NCBI RefSeq assembly: GCF_035594125.1
Contig: NC_087181.1
Span: 8,046,840-8,110,839 of the forward strand
DNA from: Scylla paramamosain
Lineage: Eukaryota > Arthropoda > Malacostraca > Decapoda > Portunidae
Direction of reading: 5' to 3'
Length of the DNA stretch: 64,000 nt
The notes below the pieces were generated by a model that saw nothing but the letters and a program-made list of their open reading frames with translations, did no database searches and was not told the DNA's origin. Both the position numbers and the translations under genes were made by a program. Within the stretch, counting starts at the first letter, position 1, and each line of letters opens with the position of its first letter. Below are positions 12,813-28,208 of this stretch, in pieces.

Positions 12813-15217
12813 AATGGATGTGCTAATCACGTGTTTCAGTATTTTATTACCTAAAAAGCTCAAAAACACTTATAATATACGTTTTTGGTAATGTTGTTCT
12901 GTTTTTTTATATATGGTATTCTGTATAGATTGTCGTACCTAACATGAGGAAAAAAAACATTTGTTTGGTTAATGCTTTTTTCTCCATATAGAGTGATATT
13001 CACGTGTTTTAGTGTTTTCGTACATAAGATGTTGAAAAACACTCATAATAATGTTTTTTCTTAATAACTTTTCGTTTCTCAATGTCCGTTAATTTGTGTG
13101 CATTTTGGCGTTTTCGTACCCAACAAGCTCAAAACACTCAAAACACACATTTTTGGTAATGTTCTATTTCAATATAAAGGATGTTTTGCACGCTTTTTAG
13201 AAATTCGGTACTTAAGAAGCTCAAAAACATTCAAAAGACACGTTTTCGATGTTATATATTTTTTTTTCCTATATAGAGTGTTTTCCATGTTCTTTTTTTG
13301 TTTTGTTTTTTGTGGGGTTGGTTTTTAATATGGTCAAAACACTCAAATGACACGTTTCCGGTAATATAATTTCTTTACATCAAATAGTGTGCTGTCTGCA
13401 TTTTGGCGTTTTGGTAGCTAATGATCGGGAAAACTCTCAAAACACGCGTTTATAGTAATGTTGTCCTCTTTCTCCACAAAGGGTGTTTTTCATGCGTTTT
13501 AGAGTTTTAGTACGTAAGAAACTGAAAAACACTCATAAGACAAGTTTTTGTTAATATTGATTGCTTTTCCTATACAGGTTGTCTTGCATGCACTTTGGTG
13601 TTTTTGTATCTAACAAGCTCAAAAACACTCAGCATACAAGTTTTTCGTAATGTTGGTCTGGTTTTTTTTTTTTTTTTATGTATGGTGTTCACTATGCTTT
13701 AAGGCGTTTTGGTACCTATCATGGGGAAAAAAACTCATAAAGTACGCTTTTGGTAATGTTGTTTTGTTTCTGCAAATATACTATTATTCACGTGTTTTAG
13801 ACTTTTGGTATCTATGAATCTGAAAAAGACATAATACACCTTTATGTTAATATCGTTTCTTTTACCTATATAGGGTAATTTGCATACATTTTGGAGTTTT
13901 GTTACCTAACAAGCTAAAAAAAAATTTCAGAACATACGTTTTTGCTAATATTGTTTTGGACGCCTTTTATCGTTTTGGTACGTAAGAAGCTCAAAAACAC
14001 TCGATTTTGTTAGTGTTATCTTGTTTTCCCATATAGGGTGTTTTCCTTGCTTTTTTTAGCGTTTTGCTGCCTAATACGTTCAAAACACCTAAATGACAAG
14101 TTTCTGGTGGTTTTGCTACTGGTTTTGTTAGTTTTTTTTTCTCTCTCATATAGAGTAATAATCACGTGTTTTAGCGTTTTGGTACATAAAAAAATAAAAA
14201 TAAAAACACTCATAATACACGTTTCTGTTAATAATATCGTTTCGTTTCCTTAAATAGGGTTCTTTGCATGCAATATGGGGTCTAGTACCTAACAAGCTAA
14301 AAGACACTGAAATAAGAATTTTTTGCTAAAGTTTCCCATAAATGTTTCTTTGCTCACATTTTAGCATTTTGTACGCTCAAAAACACTAAAAAGAAACGTT
14401 TTTGACAATGTTGTTTTCTTTTCTCATATAGAGCTATTTCCATGCTTTTTAACTTTTTGTTGCCTAATTTGCTCTAAAATTCCCTAATGGCACGTTGCAG
14501 ATACTATCTTTTAGTTACTCCAGACAAGGTATTCTACATGTATTCTGTCGTTTTGGTACCTAACTAACTTAAAAACACTTAAAACACACGTTTTTGTTAA
14601 TGTTCTATTTCTCAGTAAAGTGCATTTTGCATCACTTTTAGAGTTTCGGTGCGTACGAAGCTCAAAAACACTCAAAAGATATGTTTTTGGTAATGTTTTT
14701 TTTTTTTTTCTCTCTCTTCTTCTATAGGATGCTTTGCATGTACTTTGGCGTTTTGATAACTAACAAACTCAAAAATATTCATAATACATTTTTGTGATCA
14801 TGTCGTTCTGTTTCTTCACATAGGGTGCTTTATATGTATTTTGGCGTTTTGGTCCCTAACATGGGGAAAAGCACCCATAATACACGTTTTTCGTAATGAT
14901 GTTCTGTTTCTTCATATAGAATGCTATTTACGTGTTTTAGCGTTTCGTTACATAAGAAGCTGAAAAACAGCGTTAATATCTTTTCTTTTCCCCATATCTG
15001 AAAATTTGCATGCATTTTGGCGATTAGTTATCTAACAAGCTCAAAAAACTCCCAAACACACGTTTTTTGCTAATATTGTTTTTTTTTTCATAAATTGTTA
15101 TCGTTTTGGTACGTAAGAAGCTCAAGAGCACACAAAGGACACGTTTTTGTTGAAGTTGTTTCGTTTTCCTATATAGGGTATTTTCCATTTTCGCTTCCCC
15201 ATATAATTTGCTTTGCA

Positions 15218-15372
<155 letters not shown>

Positions 15373-18300
15373 TAACAAGCACAAAAGCACTGAAAATACA
15401 CGTTTTTGGTAGTTTATTCTTTTTTCCATAAAGGGTGTTTTACATGCGTTTTTCGTAATGTTGTTTTGTATTCGCATATAGGATGCTTGTCATGCTATTT
15501 AGGGATTTGGTGCATAATACGCTGAAAATCACACATTAGACACGTTTCTGGAAATGTTGTATCATTTCTTAATTTCTTCTTTTTGCGTGGATTTTGAAGT
15601 TTTGTCACCTAACAGTAAAAAAAAAAAAAAATCTTTTTAATTACACGTTTTTGGTAATGTTATTCTTTTTGTCCATAGAGAGTGGTATTTATGCGTTTTA
15701 AAGTTTTGGTACCTAAGAAGTTCAAAAACTCTTATAATATACGTGTCTCGTAATGTACTTTCATTTCCATATATAAGATTCTTTGCATTTATTTTGGCGT
15801 TTCGGTTCCTAACAAGGTTAAAAACACTAAAGAACATGTTTTTTGGTAATGTTTTTCTTTTTCTTCACAAAAAGTGCTACTCACGCGTTTTAGTGTTTTG
15901 GTAATTAAGAAACTCAAAAACACATAATACACGTTATTGGCCTTTCGTTTTCAATATATACGGTACTTTGCATACATTTTTTCGTTTTTTTGTAATTAAG
16001 AAGCAAAAAACACACAAAATACACGTTTTTTGATAATGTTATTATGATTCTCTATAGAGGGTGTTTTCATGCGTTTCAGTGTTTTAGAACATAAGAAAGT
16101 CAAAATTACTCAGACACGTTTTAAGAAATTATATTTTGTATAGCGAATAACTGTGATCTATGTTTTTATTTCGTTTTGGTATCTATCATGCTCAAAAAAC
16201 AGTCAAAAGGCACGTTTCTAGTAACGTCGTTTCTTTTCTTTATATAATGGCCTTAGAATGCATTTAGGTATTTTGCTATTTAACGACATGAAAGCAAAAA
16301 ATACACGTTTTAGCTAATTTTGTTCTGTTTTTTTTTCATATAGAATGTTATTTATGCGTTTTTTTTTTTCATTTTGGTACTTAAGAAGCTCAAAAACACT
16401 CATAAAACACGTTTCGTTTAATGTCCTTTCGTTTCCTGATATAAGATGCTTAGTTTGCATTTTGGCGTTACTATACATAACACGATGAAAAAAAACAAAA
16501 AAAAAATGTTTTGGTAATGTTATTTTGTTTCTCCGTTAAGAGTGCTCTTTAGGCGGTTTTATGTTTTGGTACCTAAGAAACTCAAAAACACTCATAATAC
16601 ACGTTTCTCGTAATGTCCTTTCGTTTCCCCATACAGAATCATTTGCATGCATTTTGACCTTTTTGTACGGGTTTTTCTACAGTTTATTTTGTAAAGGCTC
16701 CAAAACATTCAAAATATAAAAAAAAAGAAATTGGTAACGTTATTCCGTTTCTCAATAAAAGGTGTCTTACATGCATTTTAGCGTTTTGGAACGTAATCCT
16801 AAAAGCACTTAAAAGACAAGTTCTTGGTCATGTTATTTTTTTATTTCCAAATTTGGTGCTTTCCAAGCTTTTTACCGTTTTGGTGGCTCAAAACCTCAAG
16901 AACACTCAAAAGACACGTTTCGTTTCTCCATTAAGGGGGCTTTGCATGCATTTTGGCGTTTTGGTACCTAATTGTGAAAACACTCAAAATACACTTTTTT
17001 ATGTAATGTTGTTCTGTTTTTCCATATAGACTGCTATTCAGGCGTTTTAGCCTTTTGGAACGTAAGAAGTTTAAAAATACTCAAAATGTCTTTTCGCTTC
17101 GCCATATAGGATGCCTTGTATGATTTTTTTTTGGCGTTTCGGCACTTACGTAGTGAAAAACATTCCAAAAACACGTTTTTGCTAATGTTCTGTTTCTCCA
17201 TAAATAGTGCTATCCACGCGTTTAGCGTTTTGATACCTAAGAAGCACGAAAACACTCATAATACACGTTTCTCGTATTGTCAATTTCACTCCTCATTTAG
17301 GGTGCTTTGCATGCATCTTGACGGTTATTTATTTAGTAACCTCAAAACACTGAATATACTCGTTTTTGATAATCTTATTCTCTTTCTCCATGAAAGTTTT
17401 AATTTTAGCATTTTTTAAGTAAAATCCTAAACAAAGTTCTAAAAGATTTTTATATTTTTTTTTTTTTTCTCATATAGAGAGATTTCCTTGCTTTTAAGCG
17501 CTTTCGTGCCTATTACACTCAAAAACACTCAAAAGACACGTTTCTCGTAATGTCATTTCATTTCAACACATGCTGTCTTTCCATGTATTTTTGGCGTTTC
17601 GGTAAATAAAAACGTGAAAACACTCAAAATATACGTTTTTCTGATCATCTTAGAATCAAAAACACTCAAAATATACCTTTTTGGTAATGTTACTTTGGTT
17701 ATCCATAAAGGCTATTTCGCATGTCTTTTAGCGTTTTCGTACGTAAGAAGCTTAGAAATACTCAAAAGACACGTTTTTAGTAATGTTGTTTTAGTTTCTC
17801 GTATAGGGTGCCATCTATAATTTTTATTTCCCTGTAAGGCAGGTTTTGCACGCATTTTGGTGTTTTGGTTGCTAACAATGTGAAAATGACTCAAAATGTA
17901 CGTTTTTGGTAATGTTTTGTTTCTCCAAATAGAGAAAATGCACGTTTTTGGTAATGTTATTCTCTGTCTCCATAAAAGGTGTTTTGCATGTGTTTTAGCT
18001 TTTTAGTACGTAAGAATCTCAAAATCACTCTTAAAAACACGTTTTTTTTTTTTTGATAATGTTATTTTCTATTGCCTATAGAGTGCTTTCCAAGCTTTTT
18101 TTTTTGCGTTTTGGTGACTAAAACGCTAAAAGAAAAAAAACGCTCAAAAGACACGTTTCTGGTAATGTAATTTTGTTTTTCTGTATATGTGGCTCTCCAT
18201 GTATTTTGTCGTTTTGGTGACTAATAAGTCGAAAAACATTCAAAATACACGTTTTTTGTTAGTTTTTGTTTTTCCATATAGTCATGTATTTTAGCTTTTT

Positions 18301-20700
18301 GGTACCTGAAAAGCTCAAAAATACTCATAATACACATTTTTCGTAATGTCCTTTCCTTTATTCATATAAGATAATTTGCATGCATTTTGGCGTTTTGTTC
18401 CCAAAAATCACGTTTTTGGTAATGTTGTTCTATATCTCTATATAGAGTGCTATTCGTGCCTTTGGTATCTAAGAAATTCAAAAGCACTCTTATTACACGT
18501 TTATCGTAATGTCCTTTCCTTTCCTCATAGGAAACTTTAAATGTATGTTGTCATTTTTTTTAGGTTAATAACTGAAAAACACTCAAAATACATATTTCTG
18601 ATGATGTTAGTGTCTTTCTCTATAAAGAATCTTTTGCATATGTTTCATATTTTTGTTCCTAAGAACGTCAAAAACACCTTCAAGAGCTAAAATGTTATTT
18701 TGTATTCCAATATAAGGTGCTTTCCTTGCTTTTAATCGTTTTGATGCCTAACACGCTCAAAACACTCAAAACTCAAGTTTCTTGTAATGTTGCTTCGTTT
18801 TACAATATAGGTGGCTTTGCATGTATTTTGGCGTTTTGGTAACTAACAATGTGAAAAGAACTAAAAGTACACCCTTATCTGAAAGTTGTTCTTTTTTTTC
18901 CCCATATAAAACAGTATTCATGCGGTTTAGTGCTCAAAATTCACATTTCTCATAATGTCCATTCGTTTAATAATATAGGATATTTTGCATTCATTTTCGC
19001 GTTTCGGTACCTAACAAGGTGAAAAACACTTACGAGTAAAACACTCTTTTTTCGTAATGGAATTTTCTTTTTAAATAAAGACTGCTCTTGGAGTGTTTTA
19101 GCGTTTTGGTACTTAAAATAAAACTCAAAAAGACTCACATTACACGTTTCCCGGAATATTCTTTCGTTTCCTCATATAGCGTGCTTTGCATGCTTTTTGG
19201 CGTTTTTGTAGGTAATAAGCTGAAAAACACTTAAAATACACGTTTTTTTGTAATATTATTCTTTTTCATCATAAAGGATGTTTTCCAAGTGTTTGAGTTT
19301 TTTTGGTACGTAAGAAGGTAAAAAAAAAATAAATAAATAAACTCGTAAGATGTTTTTTAATAAAATTCTTTTTATTCACATATTGTTTTTTTTTCTTTTT
19401 TTTTAGCGTTTTGCTGACCAACACTCTCAAAAACACTCAAAAGACACGTTTCTGATAATAACCTTTTGTTTCTCTGTATAGTCTCTATTCGCTTTACATG
19501 CATTCTGGATTTTTGGTACCTAACAATATGAAAACACTCAAAATACACGTTTTTTTATTCGTAATGTCGTTCATTTTCTTTATATAGAGTGTTATTCATG
19601 TGTTTTAGCATTTTCGTAACCAAGAAGCTCAAAAACACTCAAAATACTCGTTAATTACAATGTTTTTTTCTTTCTCAATCTAGAGGTCTTTGCACAGATT
19701 TTGGCATTTTGTTTCATAACAATGTGAAAACCATTCAAAGTACATGATTTTGGAAAAAGTTTCTCCTGTTCCTCCATATAGAGTTCTATTTACGCTTCTT
19801 AACGTTTTGTTTGTTATCTTAGAAGCTCAAAAACACTTATCATACACGTTTATCGTAATGCTCTTTCGTTTTCCTAAATAGAGTACTTTGCTTGAACTTT
19901 GGCATTTTTTTCACATAAGCTGAAAACAATTAAAATAAACCTTCTTGGTACTGTTACTCTGTTTTTCGTTAATGGGCATTTCCCTGCGTTTTAGGGTTTT
20001 GATATGTTAGCTTAAAAACAGTGAAAAGACATGATTTTGCTAATGTTGTTTTTTTTTAATGTCCTTATAGTGTGTTTTCCATGCTATTTAGCGTTTTAGT
20101 GCTTAACACGCAGAAAAAAAAAATACACAAAAGACACGTTTCTGGTAATATCTTTTAATTTCCTCAAACAGGGGCTTGGTATGCATTTTGGCGTTATGTT
20201 ACCTAACAGTGTGAAAAACATTTAAAATACAAGTTTTGATAATGTTCTGTTTCTCAATATGGAATACTATTCTTGCGTCTCAGCGTTCTGGTATCTAACT
20301 AAACACTTAATACATGTTTCTTATAATGTCATTTCATTTTCCCATATACGATGGATTACATGCATTCTCGCGTCTCGGTGAAACAAGGTGAAAAAATTGA
20401 AAAATTTCGTTTTTGGTGATGTTTCGGTTTCTTTATGAAGAGTTCTATTCACGAATTTTAGCGTTTTGATGCCTAAGAAACTAGAAAACACTAATAATAC
20501 ACGTTTCTCATAATGACGTTTTCTGCCCCCAAAAAAGAGTACTTTGCATAATATGTTGGCGTTTTTGTACACAAGCTCAAAAACACTCACAATCATTTTT
20601 TTTCGTATTTTTTTTTTTTTTCATAAACGATGTTTTGTATGCGTTTTAGCGTTTTCATACGTTAAAACCTTGAAACTACTTAAAAGACACGTTTCTGATG

Positions 20701-20830
<130 letters not shown>

Positions 20831-22809
20831 ATTTCCTTATATAGGGTGCATTCCATGCTATTTCGCGTTTCGGTACCTGAAACGTTGAAAAAAAAAGACA
20901 CCTTTCTGGTAATGTCATTTAGTATCCCAATATAGAGGTTTTTGTATGAATTTTGGTGTTTTGGTACTTACAATGTGAAAAACTCTGAAAATACACGATT
21001 TTGATGATGTTATTGTCTTTCTCTATAATGGTGTTTTACATGCGGTTTACCGTTTTGATCCGTAAGAAGTTCAAAAACACTCAAAAGACACGTTTCTGTT
21101 AAAGTCCCCATATAGGTGGCTTTGCAAGCACTTTTATGCTTTGTTAACTATATGAAAACACTAAAAAAAAAGCACGCTTTAGTTAATGTTATTCTGTTTC
21201 TCTATATAAAATGCTATCCACGAGTTTTAGCGTTTTAATACCTATGACGCTCAAAAACACTCATAAAAAACATCTCATAATGTTATTGAATTTTCCTATA
21301 TAGGATGCTTTGTATGCATTTAGAAGTCTAGGTACTTGACAAGGTAAAAAGAAAAAAAAAACTCAAAAACACGCTTTTTCTAAATGTTCTTTTCTCCATA
21401 AAGAGTGCTGGTTAAGCGTTTTAGCGTTTTGGTACCTAAATAAAACTCATATTCTTTTCCATAATGTCCTTTCGTTTTCCCATATAAGATGCTATGCATA
21501 CATTTTCTCGTTTATTTACATAACAAAAACACTAAAAAATACACGTTTTTGGTAATGTTATTCATTTTTTTCATAAACGATGTTTTGTAGGCGTTGTAAA
21601 TAATGTTCTATTTCTTCATATAAAATTGCGTTTTAGCATTTTGGTACATAACAAGCTCAAAAACTCTCATAACACATATATAGAGTGCTATTCATGCATT
21701 TTAGAGTGTATGTACTTAAGAAGCTCAAAAACACTCATAATACATGTTTATCGTAAAGTCTTTCCGTTTCCATATATAGAGTACTCTGCATGTATTTTGG
21801 CGTCTTTCTGCGTAACATGATAAAAAAAAAAGACACTCAAAATACTTGTTTTTGGTAATGTTATTCTGTTTATCCATATAAGGTGTTTTGCATGCGTTTT
21901 ATCGTTTTGGTACGTATAAAGATGAAAAACATTTAAAACACACGTTTTTTGTTATGTTTTGTATTCCCATAGGGGGTGTTTTGCATGTTTTTTTTTTTTT
22001 TTTTTAGAGTTAGAAAATATTGAAAAAAAATATTGAAAAGACACTTTTCCGGTAATTTCGTTTAGTTTTTGCCATGTAAAGAGCTTTGGAGGCATTCTGG
22101 CATTTTCGTACGTAACAAGAAAACATTAAAAAAAACACGTTTTGGTAATGTTGTTCTATTTATTAAAAAACAGAGTGATATTCATGCGTTTTACTATTTT
22201 GATACATAAGAAGCTCAAAAACTGTTATAATACACATATCTCGTAAAGTGTTTTCACTTCCTCATATAGTTTTTATATAATCCTCATACTTTTGTATGCA
22301 TTTTTGGCATTTTTCTTAGTAAGAAGATGAAAATACTTAAAATAAACGTTTTTGGTAAAGTTATGCTGTTTCTCCACTACTTGTTTTATCATTTTTATAA
22401 GAGAGTAGTAAAAAATAAATAAAAAAAATAAAAAAGAGACGTTTTTGGTTGTTTTGTTATCACATATAGGGTGCATTCAATGCCTTTCATCGTTTTGGTG
22501 CCTATCACCCTCATAAACACTCAAAACACACGTTTTTGGTAATGTTGTTTTCTATTCCCATGCTTTTATCATTTTGTTTCCTAACATTCATAAAAACGCT
22601 CAAAAGATACGTTTCTTGTTATGTCGTTTCGTTTCCACATATTTTGTCATTTTTCATGCCAAAATATGCATGATCATTCATCATTTTTTCATTTTTGGCT
22701 TTCCATGCATTTTGGCGTTTTGGTACATTAACATTAATGTTAATTAAGAAAACAATCAAACCATACGTTTTTGGTAATGTTATTCTGTTTCTCCATATAT
22801 TGTTGTTTT

Positions 22810-25800
22810 AACGCACTTTCGCGTTCACTATCAGAAACGTGTCTTTTGAGTGTTTTTGAACGTGTCAAGCAACGAAGAGCTAAAAAGCAGGAAAATCATC
22901 CTCCATTGGAATAAAAAGATTATCTAAAAAATTTGTCTTTTGACTGTTTTTGTTCTTCTTATTTACCAAATGCTAAAACGCATTCAAAACTCCTTTTTTT
23001 TTTTTTGTAGAAACAGAATAACTTAAAAAAAAAACGTGTATTTTGAGTGTTCTTGAGCTTGTTATTTACAAAAACGCAAAAAATGCATACAAAGCAATTT
23101 TTATGGTGAAGAGAAAGGACATTAAGAGAAACTTTTATTATGAGTGTTTTATTTATTTATTTTTTAGGTACCAAACGCAAAAACGCGTGAATAAAACACA
23201 TTATAGAAAAAAAAAAACCTTGTTAGGTACCTAATTGCGAAAATGTATGTAATGCATCCTATATGGGGAAACGAAAGGATATTACGAGAAACATGTAATA
23301 TGTGAGTTTTTTTTTTTTTTTTTTTGCAGCTTCTTAGGTACCAAAACGTTAAATAGAATGGAAAGCATTCTATAAGAGCATACAAAAAAAACATTACCAA
23401 AACATGTCTTATGAGATTTTTTATGCTTCTTACATAGCAAAACCCTAAAATGCATGGAAACCAAGCGATACTGAGAAACAAAATGTGTGTTTTTGAGCTT
23501 CTTAGGTACTAAAACGCTAATATGGAAGAAAAAAAAATGTAATTTAAGTGTTTTCATATTTTTAGGCACCTAAAAGCCAAATTGTATTCAAAACCTCCTA
23601 TATGAGGAAATAAAACGACATTTCTAGAAACGTGACTTGTGTGATTTTCTGTGTTATGCACCAAAACGCTAAATAGCATAGAGAGGACCCAGTAAGGGAA
23701 TACAAAAATATCATGACCAAAAACGTGTTTTGAATGTTTTTAAGCATCTTATGTACGAGTACCAATAGTTTAAAACGCATGTAAAACACAATTTAGGTGA
23801 AACAAAAATTATTACGAAAAACGTTTATTTTGAATGTTTTGAGCTTATTACATACAAAAACGGCACGCAAAGCACGCTATATGGGGAAATGAACGGATAT
23901 TACGAAAGTCATGTATTATGTGTGCTTTTTTTTTTTTATTTCTTAATTACCAAATCGCTAAAACAAGTGAATTGCACTCTTTGCGTAGAAACACAACAAA
24001 CTTACTAACAACTTGTTGTCTGAAAGTTTTATTACCTCATTAAGTACATTATAAGAAACGTGAATTATGAGTGTTTTCGATACCGAATCGCTAAAGCGCG
24101 TGAAAAGTTATCTTTATGTACAAACAGAATAACATTACAAGAAACGGGTTTCTAAATGTTTTTCACCTTGTTAGGTAAAAAATTGCTAAAATGTATGAAA
24201 AGTATCCTACATGTGGAAATGAAAGGTCATTATGAGAAATGTGTGTTTTGAGTGTTTTTGAGCGTTGTAGGCACAAAAACTCTAAAAAGTAAAGAAACAA
24301 CTCTACATGGGGATAAAACAATAATACCAAAAAACATGTCTTTTTGAGTGTTTTTTAGCTTCATACATACCAAAACGATAAAACGCATGCAAAACATCCT
24401 TCATGAAGTTAAACAATATCATTACCCAAAAATGTGAATTTTAAGTCTTTTGAGCTTGTTATCTAAAAACAAACCTCCACAATGTTTACAAAGCATTCTA
24501 TATTGGGAAAAGAAAGTACATTATGACAAACGTGCATTATCAGCTTTTTTTTAGTTTCTTAGGTACGAAAAAGCTAATACGCGTGAACAGCACTCTTCAT
24601 GGAGAAACACAACATTAGCAAAAACGTGTTTTTTGAGAGTTATTTACATTGTTAAGTACAGAAACGCCAAAATGCATACAAAGCCTCCTATATGGGAAAG
24701 GAAGAGGAAATTACGAGAAACGTGTTTCGAACTTCTTAGATATCAAAACACTAAAACGCACGAAGAGCACTTTATATGGCGAAAGAGAACAACATTACCT
24801 AAAAAGAGTATTTTGACTATTTTTTCACATTTTAGGCACAATAAATAAATAAACAAATAAATAAATAAACGTCAAAATACATGAAAAGCCAAGTGTATAT
24901 TTAAACGAAATGTCATTACCAAAAACGTGGCTTGAGTCTTTCTGAAGGTGTGAGGCACCAAAATGCTAAAAAGAATGGAAAGAACACTATATTGGAATAC
25001 AAAATAACATCACCTGTCTTTAGATTGTTTTTTACCTTCTTACGTATAAAAACGCTAAAACGCATTTAAAACACCCTCAATGGAGAAGCAGAACAAGTAT
25101 TTGAGTGTTTTATTTTGGCTTATTACATAGAAAAGACACCAAAATACATGTAAAGCAAATGGGAAAATTAAAGAATATTACGAGAAATGTGTATTATGAG
25201 CCTTATTGAGTTTTTTTACGTATTAAAACGCTAAAAAGCCTTAATAGTACTCTATAGGAAAAAAAAAAAAAAACTGCCTAAAATATGTAATTTAAGTGTT
25301 TTCACATTCCTAGGTACCAAAACACCTAAATGCATGCAAAACCCCCTATATGATGAAATGAAATAACATTAACAGAAACGCGTCTTTTAGGTGTTTTTCA
25401 GCAAGTCAGGTACCAAAACGCTTAAAACAAGGAAAGCACTCTATATGGGAATAAAAAACAACATTACCCAAAACGTGCATTTTGAGTGCTTTTATCTTTC
25501 TTACGTACATACACGCCAAAATCCATGCAAATCACTGTAAATGGAGGAAGAATAACATTGCCAAAAATTTCCATTATGAGTGTTTTTCATCTTCTAAGGT
25601 ACCGAAATGCAAAAATGCCTGCAAAGAATCTTATATAGGGAAGCTAAAGGATATTACGAGAAATGTCTATTATGGGTGTTTTTTTTTTTAGCTTACGTAT
25701 CAATATGTCATAACGCTTGAATAGCACTCAATATGGAGAAACAGAATAACATTACCTGAAATGTGTAAATAAAAAAAATATATATAAAAAAGCATTAAAA

Positions 25801-28208
25801 ATTCTATTTAGCAAAAAATAAATATATAAATAAATAAATAAGTAAATAAATAAAATACAATAAAATAAATAAATGAAAAAAAATAAATAAAAATAAAAAC
25901 ATTACCAAATATGTCTTTAGTGTTTTTTTTTTCTTACTTTTTTTTACGTACCTAAACGTTAAACCGCAGGCAAAAACACCCTTTATAGAGAAATGGAATA
26001 ACATTACAAAAAATGTATTTTCAACTGTTTTTGAGCTTGTTAAGTACAAAAACGCCAAAATCCATGCAAATCACCGTATATGATAAAGGAAAGGAATCGT
26101 GTAAACATAAAACCCTAAAACGTGTATTATGAGTTTTTTTTTTTAACATTGTTAGGTACCAAAACACTAAAATGCATGTAAAGACTGTCATATGCTTAAA
26201 GGAAACGACAATAGAAAAATGTGTCTTTTGAGTGCTTTTATTTTATTTATATAAAGAAAAAAAAAACACTGAAAACCATGGAAAACCCATATACGGGAAT
26301 ATATATTAACATTACCAAAAATTTATCTGGATTGTTTTTTACCTTACGTAACAAAAACGCTAAAACGCATGGAAAACACTTTTAATGGAAAAACAGAATA
26401 ACATTACTATAAGCGTGCATTTTGAGTATCTTTAAGCTTATTACGTAGAAAAACGCCAAAATGCATGCAAAGCACTCAATGTAAGAAAATTACGTATATT
26501 ACGAATTTTCAAGATTTATACGTACCAGAAAGAAAGCTCTCTTCATGTACAAACAGAATACCATTACCAGAAATGTGTTTTTTTTATTTTTTTTTTTTTT
26601 TTCACCTTGTTAGGTAACGAATCGCCAAAATGCATGTATTGCATCCTATATTGGGAAACGAAAGGATATTATGACAAACGTGTATTTTGAGTGTTTTTGA
26701 TGTTCTTAGGTAACAAAACGATAAAATGCACGAATATTACTTTCTATATAGAAAAAGAACATCATCACTAAAAAAACGAGTATTTTAAGTGTATTACACG
26801 CCAAAGTACCCAGTATGGGGAAATAAAAGATATTTCCAGAATTATATCTTTTCAGTGTTTATGAGCGTGTTAGGTACCAAAACGCTAAAAAAAAAAAAAA
26901 TGCATGGAAACCGCCATAAATGGGAAAACAAAACAACACAACCAAAAACGTGCATTTTGAGTGTTTTTGAGCTACTTACGTACCAAACCGCGAAAATGGC
27001 ATGCAAAACACACATGGATAAACTCAATAACTTTACCAAAAACGTGTATTTTGAGAGTTTTGAGCTTGTTACGTACAAAAACGACAAAATGCGTGCAAAG
27101 TACACTATTTAGGGAAAGGAAAACATATTACGAGAAACATGTACCAAAAACGCTAAAACGTAGGAATAGCACTGTTTATGGGGTAGCAGAAGAGGATTTT
27201 TAAAAACGTGTATTTTGAGTGATTTCACGTTGTTAGGGACCACAACGCGAAAATGCACAAAAAGCAAGCTATATGGGAAAGGAAACGACATTTCCAGAAA
27301 TGTGTCTTTTGAGTGTTTAAGAGCATGTTTGTCACCAAGACGATGCTGAGAAGCATGGAAAGCACCCTATAAGAGAAAACAAAAAGAACATTACAAAAAA
27401 ACTTTTCTTTTGAGTGTTTTTGAGCTACATACATAGCAAAACGATAAAACGCGTGCAAAACACCCCTTATGGAAAAACGGAATAACATTAGTAAAAAAAA
27501 AACGAGTATTTTCAGTGCTTTTCATGCTCTTACGGAGAAAAACGCCAAAATGAATGCAATGAATGGAGGAAGGGAAAAAAAAAAAAACATTACGAGAAAA
27601 ATCTTTTGAGTTTATTTCCACCTTGTTACATACAAAACGTCATTTCCATAAACATGTGTTTTCAGTCTTTATGAGCGTTTTAGGTACCAAAACGCTAAAA
27701 AGCAACGAAAGTTTACTATTTGGGAAAACAAAACAAAATTAACAAAAACATGTCTTTTCAATGTTACTGAGCTAAATATTAAGGTATATGGAAAATACAT
27801 TTTATTGAGAAAACAGAATAACATTATTTGTATTTTTTTTTTTTTTTAGTTTCTTACGTATAAAAACGCAAACATGCATGTAAGTTCCCTCTATGGTGAT
27901 ACGAAAATAAATTACAAAAATCTCCTTTTACATGTTTTTTGAGATTCTTAGGCAGGAAAACGCTAAAACACGTGAATAGCACTATATATGAAAAAGAACA
28001 AAACAATATTACCAAAAATATTGTGTGTTTTCACATTGTTAGGCACGAAAATACAAAGATGCAAGGGAATAAATCCATTTGGGAAAACGAGAGAACATTA
28101 CGAGAAACGTGTATTATTAGTGTTTTTAAACTTCTTAGGTACCAAAACAGGAAAATATGTTAATAGCACTCTATATAGAGAGAAACAGAGTAACATTACC
28201 AAAAACGT
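22810..28208 (-). repeat. Satellite block 4, inverted orientation
   Basis: Plus-strand motifs are now AAAAACGTGTATTTTGAGTG and GGTACCAAAACGC, the reverse complement of block 3. The switch lies at 22,810-22,825, where AACGC and GCGTT flank ACTTTC. The same monomer types are recognisable read on the minus strand. A/T-rich simple repeats occur within it, (AAAT)n near 24,841-24,870 and 25,805-25,900. No coding domain was found. Confidence 0.87.
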
